NCBI GenBank assembly: GCA_009380045.1
Contig: WHSN01000028.1
Coordinates: forward strand, 1 to 32,604
Reading direction: 5' to 3'
DNA from: Luteitalea sp.
GTDB taxonomy: Bacteria > Acidobacteriota > Vicinamibacteria > Vicinamibacterales > CAVVIG01
Length of the DNA stretch: 32,604 nucleotides
A program made the translations under genes and the position numbers. This document shows, one piece after another, positions 13,950 to 21,420 of this stretch (position 1 is the stretch's first letter; every line of letters starts with the position of its first letter). The notes under the pieces were generated by a model. The model was not told the origin of the DNA, ran no database searches, and saw only the letters and a list, made by a program, of their open reading frames with translations.

Positions 13950-15539
13950 ATGGCCGTCTCGCGCGGACTGTTGCTGGTCCTGGTCGTCGCCAGCTTGATG
14001 AGCCCGGCGCCGGGGCAATCGTCACCGGCGGCACGCACGTCCGGATCGCCGAGCCAACGCCCGTCGTTCATCGCCGCTGCATCGTGCAAGGGTTTGGCGT
14101 CGCTGACGCTACCCAACGCGACGATCACGCTCGCCCGGAGGGTCGATGCCGGCGCGTTCACGCCGTCCGCTCCTGCCGGAAGTGCCGCCCCTCCTGCGGC
14201 CGCCGCGCAGGCGTTCCGCGTCCTGCCTGCATTCTGCCGTGTGGCCGCCACGCTCAGGCCGTCAAGCGATTCCGACATCAAGATCGAGCTGTGGATGCCG
14301 GCTGCGGAGTGGAACGGGAAGTTCCAGGCGGTCGGCAACGGCGCGTTCATGGGGAGCATTCCATACGCCGCCATGGCGACCGCGCTCGGCCGCGGCTACG
14401 CCACCGGCTCGACCGACACCGGGCACGCTGGCGGCGGCGCGGCCTGGGCCGTTGGACACCCGGAGAAATTGATCGATTACGGTTGGCGCGCCGTTCACGA
14501 GCTGGCCGTCACCTCGAAGAAGATTCTGGCGAGCTACTACGAAGCCGGCCCACAGTTCTCGTACTGGAACGGCTGCTCTGCCGGCGGACGTCAGGGCTTG
14601 AAGGAAGCGCAGCGCTTCCCGTCGGATTTCGACGGCATCATTGCCGGTGCGCCTGGTCTCGATTGGACCGGGCGCGCGGCCCAGGCGGTGCGCATCGCGC
14701 AGGTCCTGGAGAAGACCGACGCGGCGCGCCTGTCACAGGCCGAGCGCCAACTCCTTCACGGCGCCGTGATCGAAGCGTGCGATGCGCTCGACGGCGTGAA
14801 GGATGGCCTGCTCGAGTCCCCACAGCGCTGCACCTTCGATCCGGGGGTCCTGCAGTGCAAGGGCTCCGATCGTGCCGCGTGTTTGACCGCACCACAGGTC
14901 GAGACTGCACGGCTGATGTACTCGTCAGCCGTGAACCCCAAGACCAAACGGGAGATCGCCGGTCTCGAACGCGGCAGCGAGCTGGGATGGACCGACCTGG
15001 GATGGACCGGGTCAGCCCGCGCGACTGGACTCGACCAGTTCCGGTTTCTGGTGTTCGGGGATCCGACCTGGGACGTCCAGAAGTTCGATTTCCATTCCGA
15101 CATCGTCCGCGCGGAGGAAAGCGACACCATCAATGCCCTCGACCCCAACCTGAAGCCGTTCATCGATCGCGGCGGCAAGCTCGTTCAATATCACGGCTGG
15201 AGCGATCCGCAGATCGCGCCTGGGAACAGCACGCAGTACTACACGCGCGTGCTGGAGGCGCTGGGCCGAGCGAGCGAGGTGCACGATTCCTATCGGCTGT
15301 TCATGGCGCCGGGCATGGCGCACTGCGGCGGCGGCGAGGGACCGAACAGGTTCGATATGGTGAGCGCACTCGAGCAGTGGGTCGAGCACGGGAGGGCGCC
15401 CGATCAGATCGTTGCGTCACTCACGGTCAACGGCACGGTGGCCCGGACACGGCCGCTCTGTCCGTACCCGCAGGTCGCGGCCTACAAGGGGACAGGAAGC
15501 GCAGACGAAGCAGCCAACTTCGTCTGCACGGCACGGTAA
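13950..15539 (+). CDS. Secreted tannase / feruloyl esterase family hydrolase
   Basis: The product is 529 residues. The ATG at 13950 has GGGAGG about ten bases upstream and starts a signal peptide (MAVSRGLLLVLVVASLMSPAPGQ). It has all the landmarks of the tannase/feruloyl esterase (PF07519) alpha/beta hydrolases. The nucleophile is in NGCSAGGRQG (Cys209, Ser210), followed by FPSDFDGIIAGAPG. The DGVKDGLLESP stretch resembles the calcium-binding lid. The acid is in HGWSDPQIAP and the His in MAHCGGG. The Cys next to Ser and the Cys after His form the family's catalytic-site disulfide. Substrates in the family are gallate or ferulate esters of sugars and plant phenolics, and some members cleave plastic-derived mono-esters; the real substrate is open. 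It acts in the periplasm or outside the cell. It converges with the next gene, with 20 bases between the stops. Confidence 0.93.
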   Translation: MAVSRGLLLVLVVASLMSPAPGQSSPAARTSGSPSQRPSFIAAASCKGLASLTLPNATITLARRVDAGAFTPSAPAGSAAPPAAAAQAFRVLPAFCRVAATLRPSSDSDIKIELWMPAAEWNGKFQAVGNGAFMGSIPYAAMATALGRGYATGSTDTGHAGGGAAWAVGHPEKLIDYGWRAVHELAVTSKKILASYYEAGPQFSYWNGCSAGGRQGLKEAQRFPSDFDGIIAGAPGLDWTGRAAQAVRIAQVLEKTDAARLSQAERQLLHGAVIEACDALDGVKDGLLESPQRCTFDPGVLQCKGSDRAACLTAPQVETARLMYSSAVNPKTKREIAGLERGSELGWTDLGWTGSARATGLDQFRFLVFGDPTWDVQKFDFHSDIVRAEESDTINALDPNLKPFIDRGGKLVQYHGWSDPQIAPGNSTQYYTRVLEALGRASEVHDSYRLFMAPGMAHCGGGEGPNRFDMVSALEQWVEHGRAPDQIVASLTVNGTVARTRPLCPYPQVAAYKGTGSADEAANFVCTAR

Positions 15540-15559
15540 CGGAGCGGCCGGGGGAGACC

Positions 15560-16588
15560 TCAGTCCCGTTTTCTCGCCGCGTCCTCCGCGGGGCTCCGTT
15601 CCGAGGCGCGCGCGACCGACAGCATGTTCCGGAGCCCATAGTTTCCCTCGTGACACGCATACTCGTAGACGCGGCCGTCGGTCTTCACCATCGGAAAACC
15701 GATGGTCCACGGCTTCGTCCAGGTCGTCGGGTCGGAGAGCGTCACCTGATAGTCGAGCGTGGCCGCATCCGTTCTCGAGAACCGCTCGACCAGATGCAGG
15801 TTGCCGGCCGAGCCACGGTAATTCGCCCGTGCACTGAAGTTCTTCGTTTCGACGACCAGCGTCTCGCCTTCCCACCAGCCTCGAGAGTCCCCAAGCCACT
15901 GCCGGACGCCGCCCGAAACGTGCGGGCGGAGGTCGATGGCGACGATGCGCGCGTCGTGAATCATCTCGGTCAACATCACGACCTGATCTGGCGTCTGGAG
16001 AATCTGAAGATTGCTGTTGTACGGTCCGGGGAGCATGCCTTCAGGAAGGCCGCGCGTGATGCACCGCTCCCAGAGCGAGCGGTCTTCCCACGAGTCCGCA
16101 CCGCCGCTGCTGGCGGCCGCGGCCCGACGATCGGCAAGGCGCTGCCGCCCCTCGGCAGCCAGCGGAGGGATTTTTCCGTCCGGCGGATCGACGATGAGCG
16201 ACGTGCGTTTCGTGCCGACGACCTTCCTGCCGTAGTCCAGCCACCACACCGGATGCACCGACGGCGTGACTCGCGGGTCGCCGGGCGGACGCCCGTCCGG
16301 CCGCTCGGCAGCGCGCTGTTCGAATGCGGCGGCTTCCTCGTCGGTGAGGAACGGCCGGCCCGCGTATTCATCGGGGCGTTCGAGTGGCGTCGCGCTCCGC
16401 ATGTCCCAGACCCCCTGAAGATCCGGTTGACCATCGGCAGTGCGCGGGAGGATCCATGCCTTCCCGGGCGCAGCCGCGGGCCCGGGATTCGCGCGGGTGT
16501 CGGTCTGACCGGCACCGTGCGCGGCCATCAGCAGCAGAAGGAAGGCGCCGGTCGAGGCTGTCTTCGGCATGCGAGATCGATTGCTCAT
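15560..16588 (-). CDS. Secreted protein of unknown function
   Basis: The product is 342 residues. The ATG at 16588 is backed by GAGGGAG just upstream and begins a signal peptide (MSNRSRMPKTASTGAFLLLLMAAHGAGQ); the open frame continues to 16729 without support. The mature protein begins with the motif DGQPDLQGVW. It then has a low-complexity Pro/Asp-rich part with FLTDEEAAAFEQR and DPPDGKIPPL. A conserved-looking core follows: YNSNLQILQTPDQVVMLTEM, then DARIVAIDLRPH, then RQWLGDSRGWWEGETLVVET, and finally YEYACHEGNYGLRNML near the C terminus. I recognise this pattern as a family that occurs in many copies in acidobacterial and proteobacterial genomes, but I know no function. The Trp- and Gly-rich core suggests a beta-rich fold. 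It lies among other exported hydrolases. Confidence 0.82.
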   Translation of the reverse strand: MSNRSRMPKTASTGAFLLLLMAAHGAGQTDTRANPGPAAAPGKAWILPRTADGQPDLQGVWDMRSATPLERPDEYAGRPFLTDEEAAAFEQRAAERPDGRPPGDPRVTPSVHPVWWLDYGRKVVGTKRTSLIVDPPDGKIPPLAAEGRQRLADRRAAAASSGGADSWEDRSLWERCITRGLPEGMLPGPYNSNLQILQTPDQVVMLTEMIHDARIVAIDLRPHVSGGVRQWLGDSRGWWEGETLVVETKNFSARANYRGSAGNLHLVERFSRTDAATLDYQVTLSDPTTWTKPWTIGFPMVKTDGRVYEYACHEGNYGLRNMLSVARASERSPAEDAARKRD

Positions 16589-16977
16589 CTCAGCTCCCTC
16601 GTCTTCCCATTCCGCCACGCCTATCGGCGTCTGGACCACGGCTATCCGCGCCGGCTCAGGATTCACTGACGAGTCCTTAGGGCCGGCCCGGGGCGGGTGA
16701 GCCGCCGCAAGGGTATCATCGAGCCGCACCCGATCCCAGATCCGCTTGATGAGAAAAGGCCGCCGCCGGCAGTCACCACTTCTTCGCGCGCCAACCCGAG
16801 TGAACCGCTCGCTGAACAGCGTTCGTCACCGGAGTGCGCGCCTGACTCGTTGCGCGGGCTCGCGCTCGGTTGCCGACAACCACGCGGCGAAGTGATGGCG
16901 ATGGCGCGCTGGGGAGCAGTTCAACGTCGGCAATCGATAATTCGATAAAATGGCCCGACCTGACGGCCACAGACGAG
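16589..16977. other. Divergent promoter region
   Basis: These 389 bases lie between the divergent unknown-function gene and the first TonB-dependent receptor gene. No gene is recognisable. The stretch at 16931-16951 (caatcgataattcgataaaat) is the most AT-rich here. It could supply a -10 element (gataaa at 16944) about 30 bases before the receptor start, with ttcaac at 16920 as a poor -35. Confidence 0.4.
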
Positions 16978-19461
16978 ATGCTCGATAACACGCCCTCTAC
17001 GGCGATCCTCATCCTCCTGCTCATGGGCGGCTTGAGATCGGCGCCCGTCCTCGGAGCCGGCCAGGCGGCCCCCCAGTCCGGCCAGACGGCGACGATGGGA
17101 CGCGTCGTCGCGACCGTCACCACCCTGGAAGGGACGGTCCACGTGCCCGCGGTGCAGGTCGAGCTGCGCGACTTCGCCGATCGCCTGGTGATCGCGCGGA
17201 CGGTCTCGGACGGATCGGGGCAGGTGTCGTTTCCGGATGTGCCTGCCGGACGGTATGTCGTCACGGCAACCGGGCCCGGCTTCGTCCCGCGCGACTCTCC
17301 GGTGTTCGAGGTGCGCGCGGGCGGAGTCGCCGAGGTGCTGCTCGACATGCACTTGACGTTCGTGATGCCCGACGTCGAGGTGGGAGCGAATGCGCCGCCT
17401 CGCCCCGACAGCGTGCAGCCGGTGTCGATGAGCGACATGCTCTCGGGCTCGGTGCTCGAGACCGCACCGCTCGAGGGCGACGATTTCCAGAGCCTGCTGC
17501 CGCTTCTTCCCGGCGTGGTGCGCGGCGCCGACGGCCGGCTGCGGATCAAGGGCGGGCAGCCAACGCAGGGCGCGCTGCAAATCAGGAGCGCCAGCCTCAT
17601 CGATCCGTCATCAGGCGAGTTCGACCTGGATTTGCCGGCCCAGAGCGTCGAGTCGGTCGAGGTGCTCGCCAATCCCTTTGCCGCGGAATACGGACGTTTC
17701 ACCACCAGCATCACGCAGGTGCAGACGCGGCGAGGCACCAACGAATGGGAGCTCTCACGCGGGAATCTCGTTCCGCGGTTCCGCAAGTGGCTGAGCGGCA
17801 TCCGCGGGTTCGAGCCGCAGCTCTCGGTTCGCGGCCCATTCAAGCGGGATCGCGTGTTCGTCGCGCAGGATCTGCAGTTCCGCTATGTCGCGACGCCGGT
17901 GAAGAGCCTGCCTGGCGAGCCCGAGATCGACTTGCGGAGCTTCGATTCGTTCACGCGGGTTGACAGCGTCGTGTCGGCGCGCCACACGCTGGGCGGCGGG
18001 GTCATTCTGTTTCCGCGCGAGATCCGCCGGGCCACGATGAGCACCTTCCGGCCTCCGGAAGTGACGCCCGACTTCAACCAGAACGGCTGGTCGGCCGGGC
18101 TCGTCGATCGGTTCGCGCTGACGCCGGACCTGGTGCTCGAATCCACCCTCTCGGCCCGCGAATTCGAGATCGAGGTGGGCGCCGCCGGCGGCGGGCCGAT
18201 GGTCTACGCGCCGGAGTCGCAGCGCGGCAGCTTCTTCAGCGACCAGGAACGGGACGTCACCAGCCTGCAGTGGGTCCAGGCGGCGAGTCTGTCCCGCGAG
18301 ATTTGGGGCAGCCAGCACGTGTTCAAGGCCGGCACCGATCTTCAGCGGTCGCGTTTTTCCGGCGCCAGTTTCAGCCGGCCGGTGGAAGCGCGACGACTCG
18401 ACGGGTCGCTCGCCGAGCGCATCGAGTTCGGCGGCCGCTCACGGCAGCAGGTCGAGGGCACCGAGCTCGCCGTCTTCGCGCAGGACCGGTGGCGCCTCAA
18501 CTCGCGCGTCACGCTCGAAGCGGGGCTGCGCCTCGATCGGGATGCCGTGGTTGAGCGCGTGAACTTCTCGCCGCGCGCCGGCCTGGCCATCGCCGTGCTC
18601 GAGGGCGGGCGCGGAATCGCGCGGGGCGGGTTTGGCAAGTTCGTGCAGCGCACGCCGTTGAACGTCGGCGCGTTTCCAACCTTCGAGTCGCGCACCGTTT
18701 CCAGGTTCTCCGCCACCGGCCAACAGCTCGGGACTCCGCGGTTGTTGACCAATCGGATCGACGGCGACCTCCGGACACCTGAAGCATTCGTCGGCAACCT
18801 CGAATGGCATCAGCGGTTCGGCCGCCGCGCGCTGGTGAAGCTCGCCTACCTTCACCGCGACGGCGACCACGAGTTCATCCTCGCGCCGGACCCCGCGAGC
18901 GGCCAGCTTCGGCTCTCCAGCACCGGAACTTCCCGCTACCGGGAGCTCGAAGCGACGGTGCGGTACCTGGGCGGAGAAAGCCGTGACCTGACGGTGTCGT
19001 ACGTGCGGTCGAAGGGAACCGCGGATCTCAACCACTACGATCAGTTTTTTGGCAACTTCCGCAACCCGCTGGTGCGGGCGAATGAGCACAACCTGACGTC
19101 AACGGATGTGCCTCACCGGCTGCTCATCCGAGGCACGATCGGGCTGCCCGGCAAGTGGAGCTTCGCCCCGGTAGCAGAGCTGCGGTCGGGGTTTCCGTGG
19201 TCGGCGATCAACGAGTTCCAGGATTTCGTCGGGCCGCGGAACCGCACCGGCCGTCTGCCGGCGGTCCGCACCCTTGATTTTTCGCTGTCCCGTCCCTGGC
19301 AGTTCAAGAAATACAGATTCCGCGCCGGCGTGAAGCTGTACAACGCGCTCGGCTCGTCCGCGGCGCGCGACATCCAGAACAACCTGACGGCCCCCGACTA
19401 CGGCGCGTCGTACAACCCGATCGAGCGATCGATCGGCTTCGTCTTCGCGTCGGTGAGCTAA
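16978..19461 (+). CDS. TonB-dependent receptor with carboxypeptidase-like N-terminal domain
   Basis: The product is 827 residues. The ATG at 16978 directly precedes a signal peptide (MLDNTPSTAILILLLMGG); the Shine-Dalgarno is weak and an upstream in-frame start is possible. Residues about 45-125 form a carboxypeptidase-regulatory-like beta-sandwich (VTTLEGTVHVPAVQVELRD, then GQVSFPDVPAGRYVVTATGPGF). The plug follows, with LLPLLPGVVRGADGRLRIKGG and VESVEVLANPFAAEYGRF. The remainder reads as a 22-strand barrel rich in alternating hydrophobic and aromatic strands. This is the Oar/SusC-like architecture common in Acidobacteria, and imports an unknown large substrate across the outer membrane using TonB energy. 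The C terminus ends FVFASVS rather than in an aromatic residue. It converges with the anti-sigma gene, with 11 bases between the stops. Confidence 0.88.
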   Translation: MLDNTPSTAILILLLMGGLRSAPVLGAGQAAPQSGQTATMGRVVATVTTLEGTVHVPAVQVELRDFADRLVIARTVSDGSGQVSFPDVPAGRYVVTATGPGFVPRDSPVFEVRAGGVAEVLLDMHLTFVMPDVEVGANAPPRPDSVQPVSMSDMLSGSVLETAPLEGDDFQSLLPLLPGVVRGADGRLRIKGGQPTQGALQIRSASLIDPSSGEFDLDLPAQSVESVEVLANPFAAEYGRFTTSITQVQTRRGTNEWELSRGNLVPRFRKWLSGIRGFEPQLSVRGPFKRDRVFVAQDLQFRYVATPVKSLPGEPEIDLRSFDSFTRVDSVVSARHTLGGGVILFPREIRRATMSTFRPPEVTPDFNQNGWSAGLVDRFALTPDLVLESTLSAREFEIEVGAAGGGPMVYAPESQRGSFFSDQERDVTSLQWVQAASLSREIWGSQHVFKAGTDLQRSRFSGASFSRPVEARRLDGSLAERIEFGGRSRQQVEGTELAVFAQDRWRLNSRVTLEAGLRLDRDAVVERVNFSPRAGLAIAVLEGGRGIARGGFGKFVQRTPLNVGAFPTFESRTVSRFSATGQQLGTPRLLTNRIDGDLRTPEAFVGNLEWHQRFGRRALVKLAYLHRDGDHEFILAPDPASGQLRLSSTGTSRYRELEATVRYLGGESRDLTVSYVRSKGTADLNHYDQFFGNFRNPLVRANEHNLTSTDVPHRLLIRGTIGLPGKWSFAPVAELRSGFPWSAINEFQDFVGPRNRTGRLPAVRTLDFSLSRPWQFKKYRFRAGVKLYNALGSSAARDIQNNLTAPDYGASYNPIERSIGFVFASVS

Positions 19462-19472
19462 GAGCCCGAGCG

Positions 19473-20435
19473 CTATTCGCCGGCCGGAAGGGAAAGAACC
19501 CTCAGAACGGTGCCTTGTCGCCCCGCCTGCACCATGGCCAGCAGCCGCGGACCATTGGCCGAGTCCTCCGGCGTGGCTAGTCCGAGTTCTTCCAGCTCGC
19601 CACGCAGGAGATCGCCATCATGCTCGGTGAGCGGAGAGGCAGCGTAGTCCCGAAGGGGCCTCTCCGTGTTGAAGTGGCGTTTGTACGCCGCGATCCAGTT
19701 CGACGCCAACTCGAGTTGCGCGGTGCCGACGTCGAGCGCTCCGTCACAGACCAGACGGTGAAGGCGCAGTTCCAGCTCGTCTTTGACGTACGCGTTCCAG
19801 GCTGTGCCGGTGAACGGCTGCGGCCAGAGATTACGCGCATCGGGCGTTCCTCCAAGCGCTGGCGTGATCAGATAGTCCAGCTCATATTCCGCGGAACGAC
19901 GGAAATCCGCGCCGTAGCTCTCGAAGACACGCTCATGAAGGGAAACTGGAATCAGTTGCGGTCGCCCGCCTGTGCCGCAAATATCTGTGAGGTTGACGGG
20001 CCGTGCCATGCCGGGTGTGAGATCTGCCCGAGGCAGCAGGAAAACAGCGGCGGTGTGGTCAACCGCCCCGAAGGAATGCGCCGTGCGGCGGCCGAGAAGC
20101 GCCCCCAGTCCAATGCTGGCGGCGAGCACCACTCCGCAGGCAACGGCCCATGAGCCAATCCAGAAGGCGCGTGAATGTCTCGGCTGCCGCGACAGCTCCG
20201 TCAATCGCAGTCTGAGCTGTGCCCGCGCGGCGGAAGGGGGCGGCATAGGCGTCGGCAGGCCTCGACACGACTCCGCGGCCGCACCAAGGGTCCGCGCCAT
20301 TTCGCTCATGCGAGCACGGCATGAGGCGCACCCGGCGAGGTGCTCTCGTACGCCCACCTGCCGGCGCGCTGGCAACTCGCGGTCGGCGGCGAGCAAGAGC
20401 TCCCGGTCCGACAGGTGGAATGTCTTGTCCAGCAT
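19473..20435 (-). CDS. Anti-sigma factor with zinc-finger domain and HNH-like periplasmic domain
   Basis: The product is 320 residues. The ATG at 20435 has GAGGGG eight bases upstream and lies four bases after the sigma-factor stop. The cytoplasmic part is a zinc-binding anti-sigma (ZAS) domain: EHLAGCASCRARM gives His32, Cys36 and Cys39. One membrane helix spans about 91-115. The periplasmic part, residues 138-255, is unusual: LTPGMARPVNLTDIC, then PVSLHERVFESYG, YELDYLITPALGG and RNLWPQPF, then WNAYVKDELELRLHRLVCDG. From memory this is the shape of secreted HNH-type nuclease-like domains with EIDHL..LELGG and NLWP. In this copy the residue expected to be the metal-site His is Tyr188. It should hold the co-transcribed sigma factor inactive at the membrane, with the outer domain as a possible sensor. 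A predicted nuclease activity is not supported. Confidence 0.8.
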   Translation of the reverse strand: MLDKTFHLSDRELLLAADRELPARRQVGVREHLAGCASCRARMSEMARTLGAAAESCRGLPTPMPPPSAARAQLRLRLTELSRQPRHSRAFWIGSWAVACGVVLAASIGLGALLGRRTAHSFGAVDHTAAVFLLPRADLTPGMARPVNLTDICGTGGRPQLIPVSLHERVFESYGADFRRSAEYELDYLITPALGGTPDARNLWPQPFTGTAWNAYVKDELELRLHRLVCDGALDVGTAQLELASNWIAAYKRHFNTERPLRDYAASPLTEHDGDLLRGELEELGLATPEDSANGPRLLAMVQAGRQGTVLRVLSLPAGE

Positions 20436-20439
20436 CGAT

Positions 20440-21021
20440 CTACCCCTCAATCGCGCGCTGCAGGCGAGCGATGGAGCGCGTCAGCGACTTCGCGACGCCG
20501 CCGAGCGAGATGCCGAGCACCTGTGCGATCTCACGATACCGCAGTCCGCTGCCGCGCAGATGCACACAGTGCCGATCCCGCTCGGGCAGCGCGTTCAGCA
20601 CGGCCATCGCCCGCTCGCGCTGCTCGCGATCGGTCAACTGCTCCTCGGGATTGTGTACAGGATCAAGCACCAGGTGCGCGGCCCGCTCATCTGCGTGGAA
20701 CCGATCCTGTTCCCGCCGTCGCTGTGCACGACGCTTCAGTGCCAGGTTGTGCGCGACCCGGAAAAGCCATCCCCGGAGGTTGGATCGGCCGCCGTTGCCG
20801 CGCAGGTGCCTGAACAGGGCGAGAAACACCTCCTGCACGAGATCCTCGCCGTCGCTGACAGAGATGCCGAACGCGCACACATAGCGGAGGAGAGAATCTC
20901 TGAAGGTGTCGAAGAGGTCGAGTACTTCCTCCTCGAGTCCGGCGGCATCGGTCGCTCGCGCCGATTCGAGCGCGAGGAGCGGCGGCAGCTCGATCGAGGA
21001 ATCTGTAGCGCGAGGGCTCAT
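20440..21021 (-). CDS. ECF (extracytoplasmic function) RNA polymerase sigma factor
   Basis: The product is 193 residues. Region 2 spans about 36-100 and includes DGEDLVQEVFLALFRHL and NLRGWLFRVAHNLAL, the -10 recognition part. Region 4 spans about 134-190 and has LPERDRHCVHLRGSGLRYREIAQVLGISLGGVAKSLTRSIARLQ, the helix-turn-helix for -35 recognition. Region 1 and region 3 are absent, as in group 4 (ECF) sigma factors. The linker carries Arg- and Glu-rich sequence. The gene is followed after four bases by the anti-sigma factor, which would hold it until a signal arrives. Upstream it faces a TonB-dependent receptor gene, a possible target. The start has no clear Shine-Dalgarno, so it might lie slightly downstream. 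Confidence 0.93.
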   Translation of the reverse strand: MSPRATDSSIELPPLLALESARATDAAGLEEEVLDLFDTFRDSLLRYVCAFGISVSDGEDLVQEVFLALFRHLRGNGGRSNLRGWLFRVAHNLALKRRAQRRREQDRFHADERAAHLVLDPVHNPEEQLTDREQRERAMAVLNALPERDRHCVHLRGSGLRYREIAQVLGISLGGVAKSLTRSIARLQRAIEG

Positions 21022-21420
21022 CAGGTCAATTCAGGGCGCACCGGCTCACATTCGCTGACGACAACGTCGGCATTCTACATCGCAAATGCCGGCACCACGG
21101 CCACGGTGAAAGGCTGGCGCCTCGCCGAGAAAGCGTGAACAAAACAGCGGCTGACGGAATATCCCAGATGGAGGCTCTGCTCTCGCCATCGGTGAGATGC
21201 CACTCACAGGAATGCAGGTCGGTGCGTGGGCCCGATCGCGCTGATGTGAGTTGTACTGACGTGGGGAGCTGCGGCCGAGGGCATCACGCGAGGAAGACGA
21301 CGTCGCAGTCATCGCAGCTGGATCGCGGTCAGTCTCGACCAAGATCGCGGCTGGCAGGTTGCCTGGGGATTTCGCGATCGCACCTCGTTGACCGGCGTTC
21401 ATATTCGGAAGCGAGGTTTG
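21022..21420. other. Divergent sigma factor / receptor promoter region
   Basis: These 399 bases have no recognisable gene; the frames that cross are random-looking. A -10-like TAGAAT on the minus strand (complement of 21072-21077) lies about 50 bases before the sigma-factor start. The region must also hold the promoter of the receptor gene starting at 21421, and is the place to look for a sigma-factor-specific motif. I could not define one from a single site. Confidence 0.4.

Noticed and set aside
14084-16669. An 861-codon open frame on the plus strand
   Set aside because: It runs through the tannase gene in the wrong frame and antisense to the unknown-function gene; its composition is Arg-rich, as in shadow frames.
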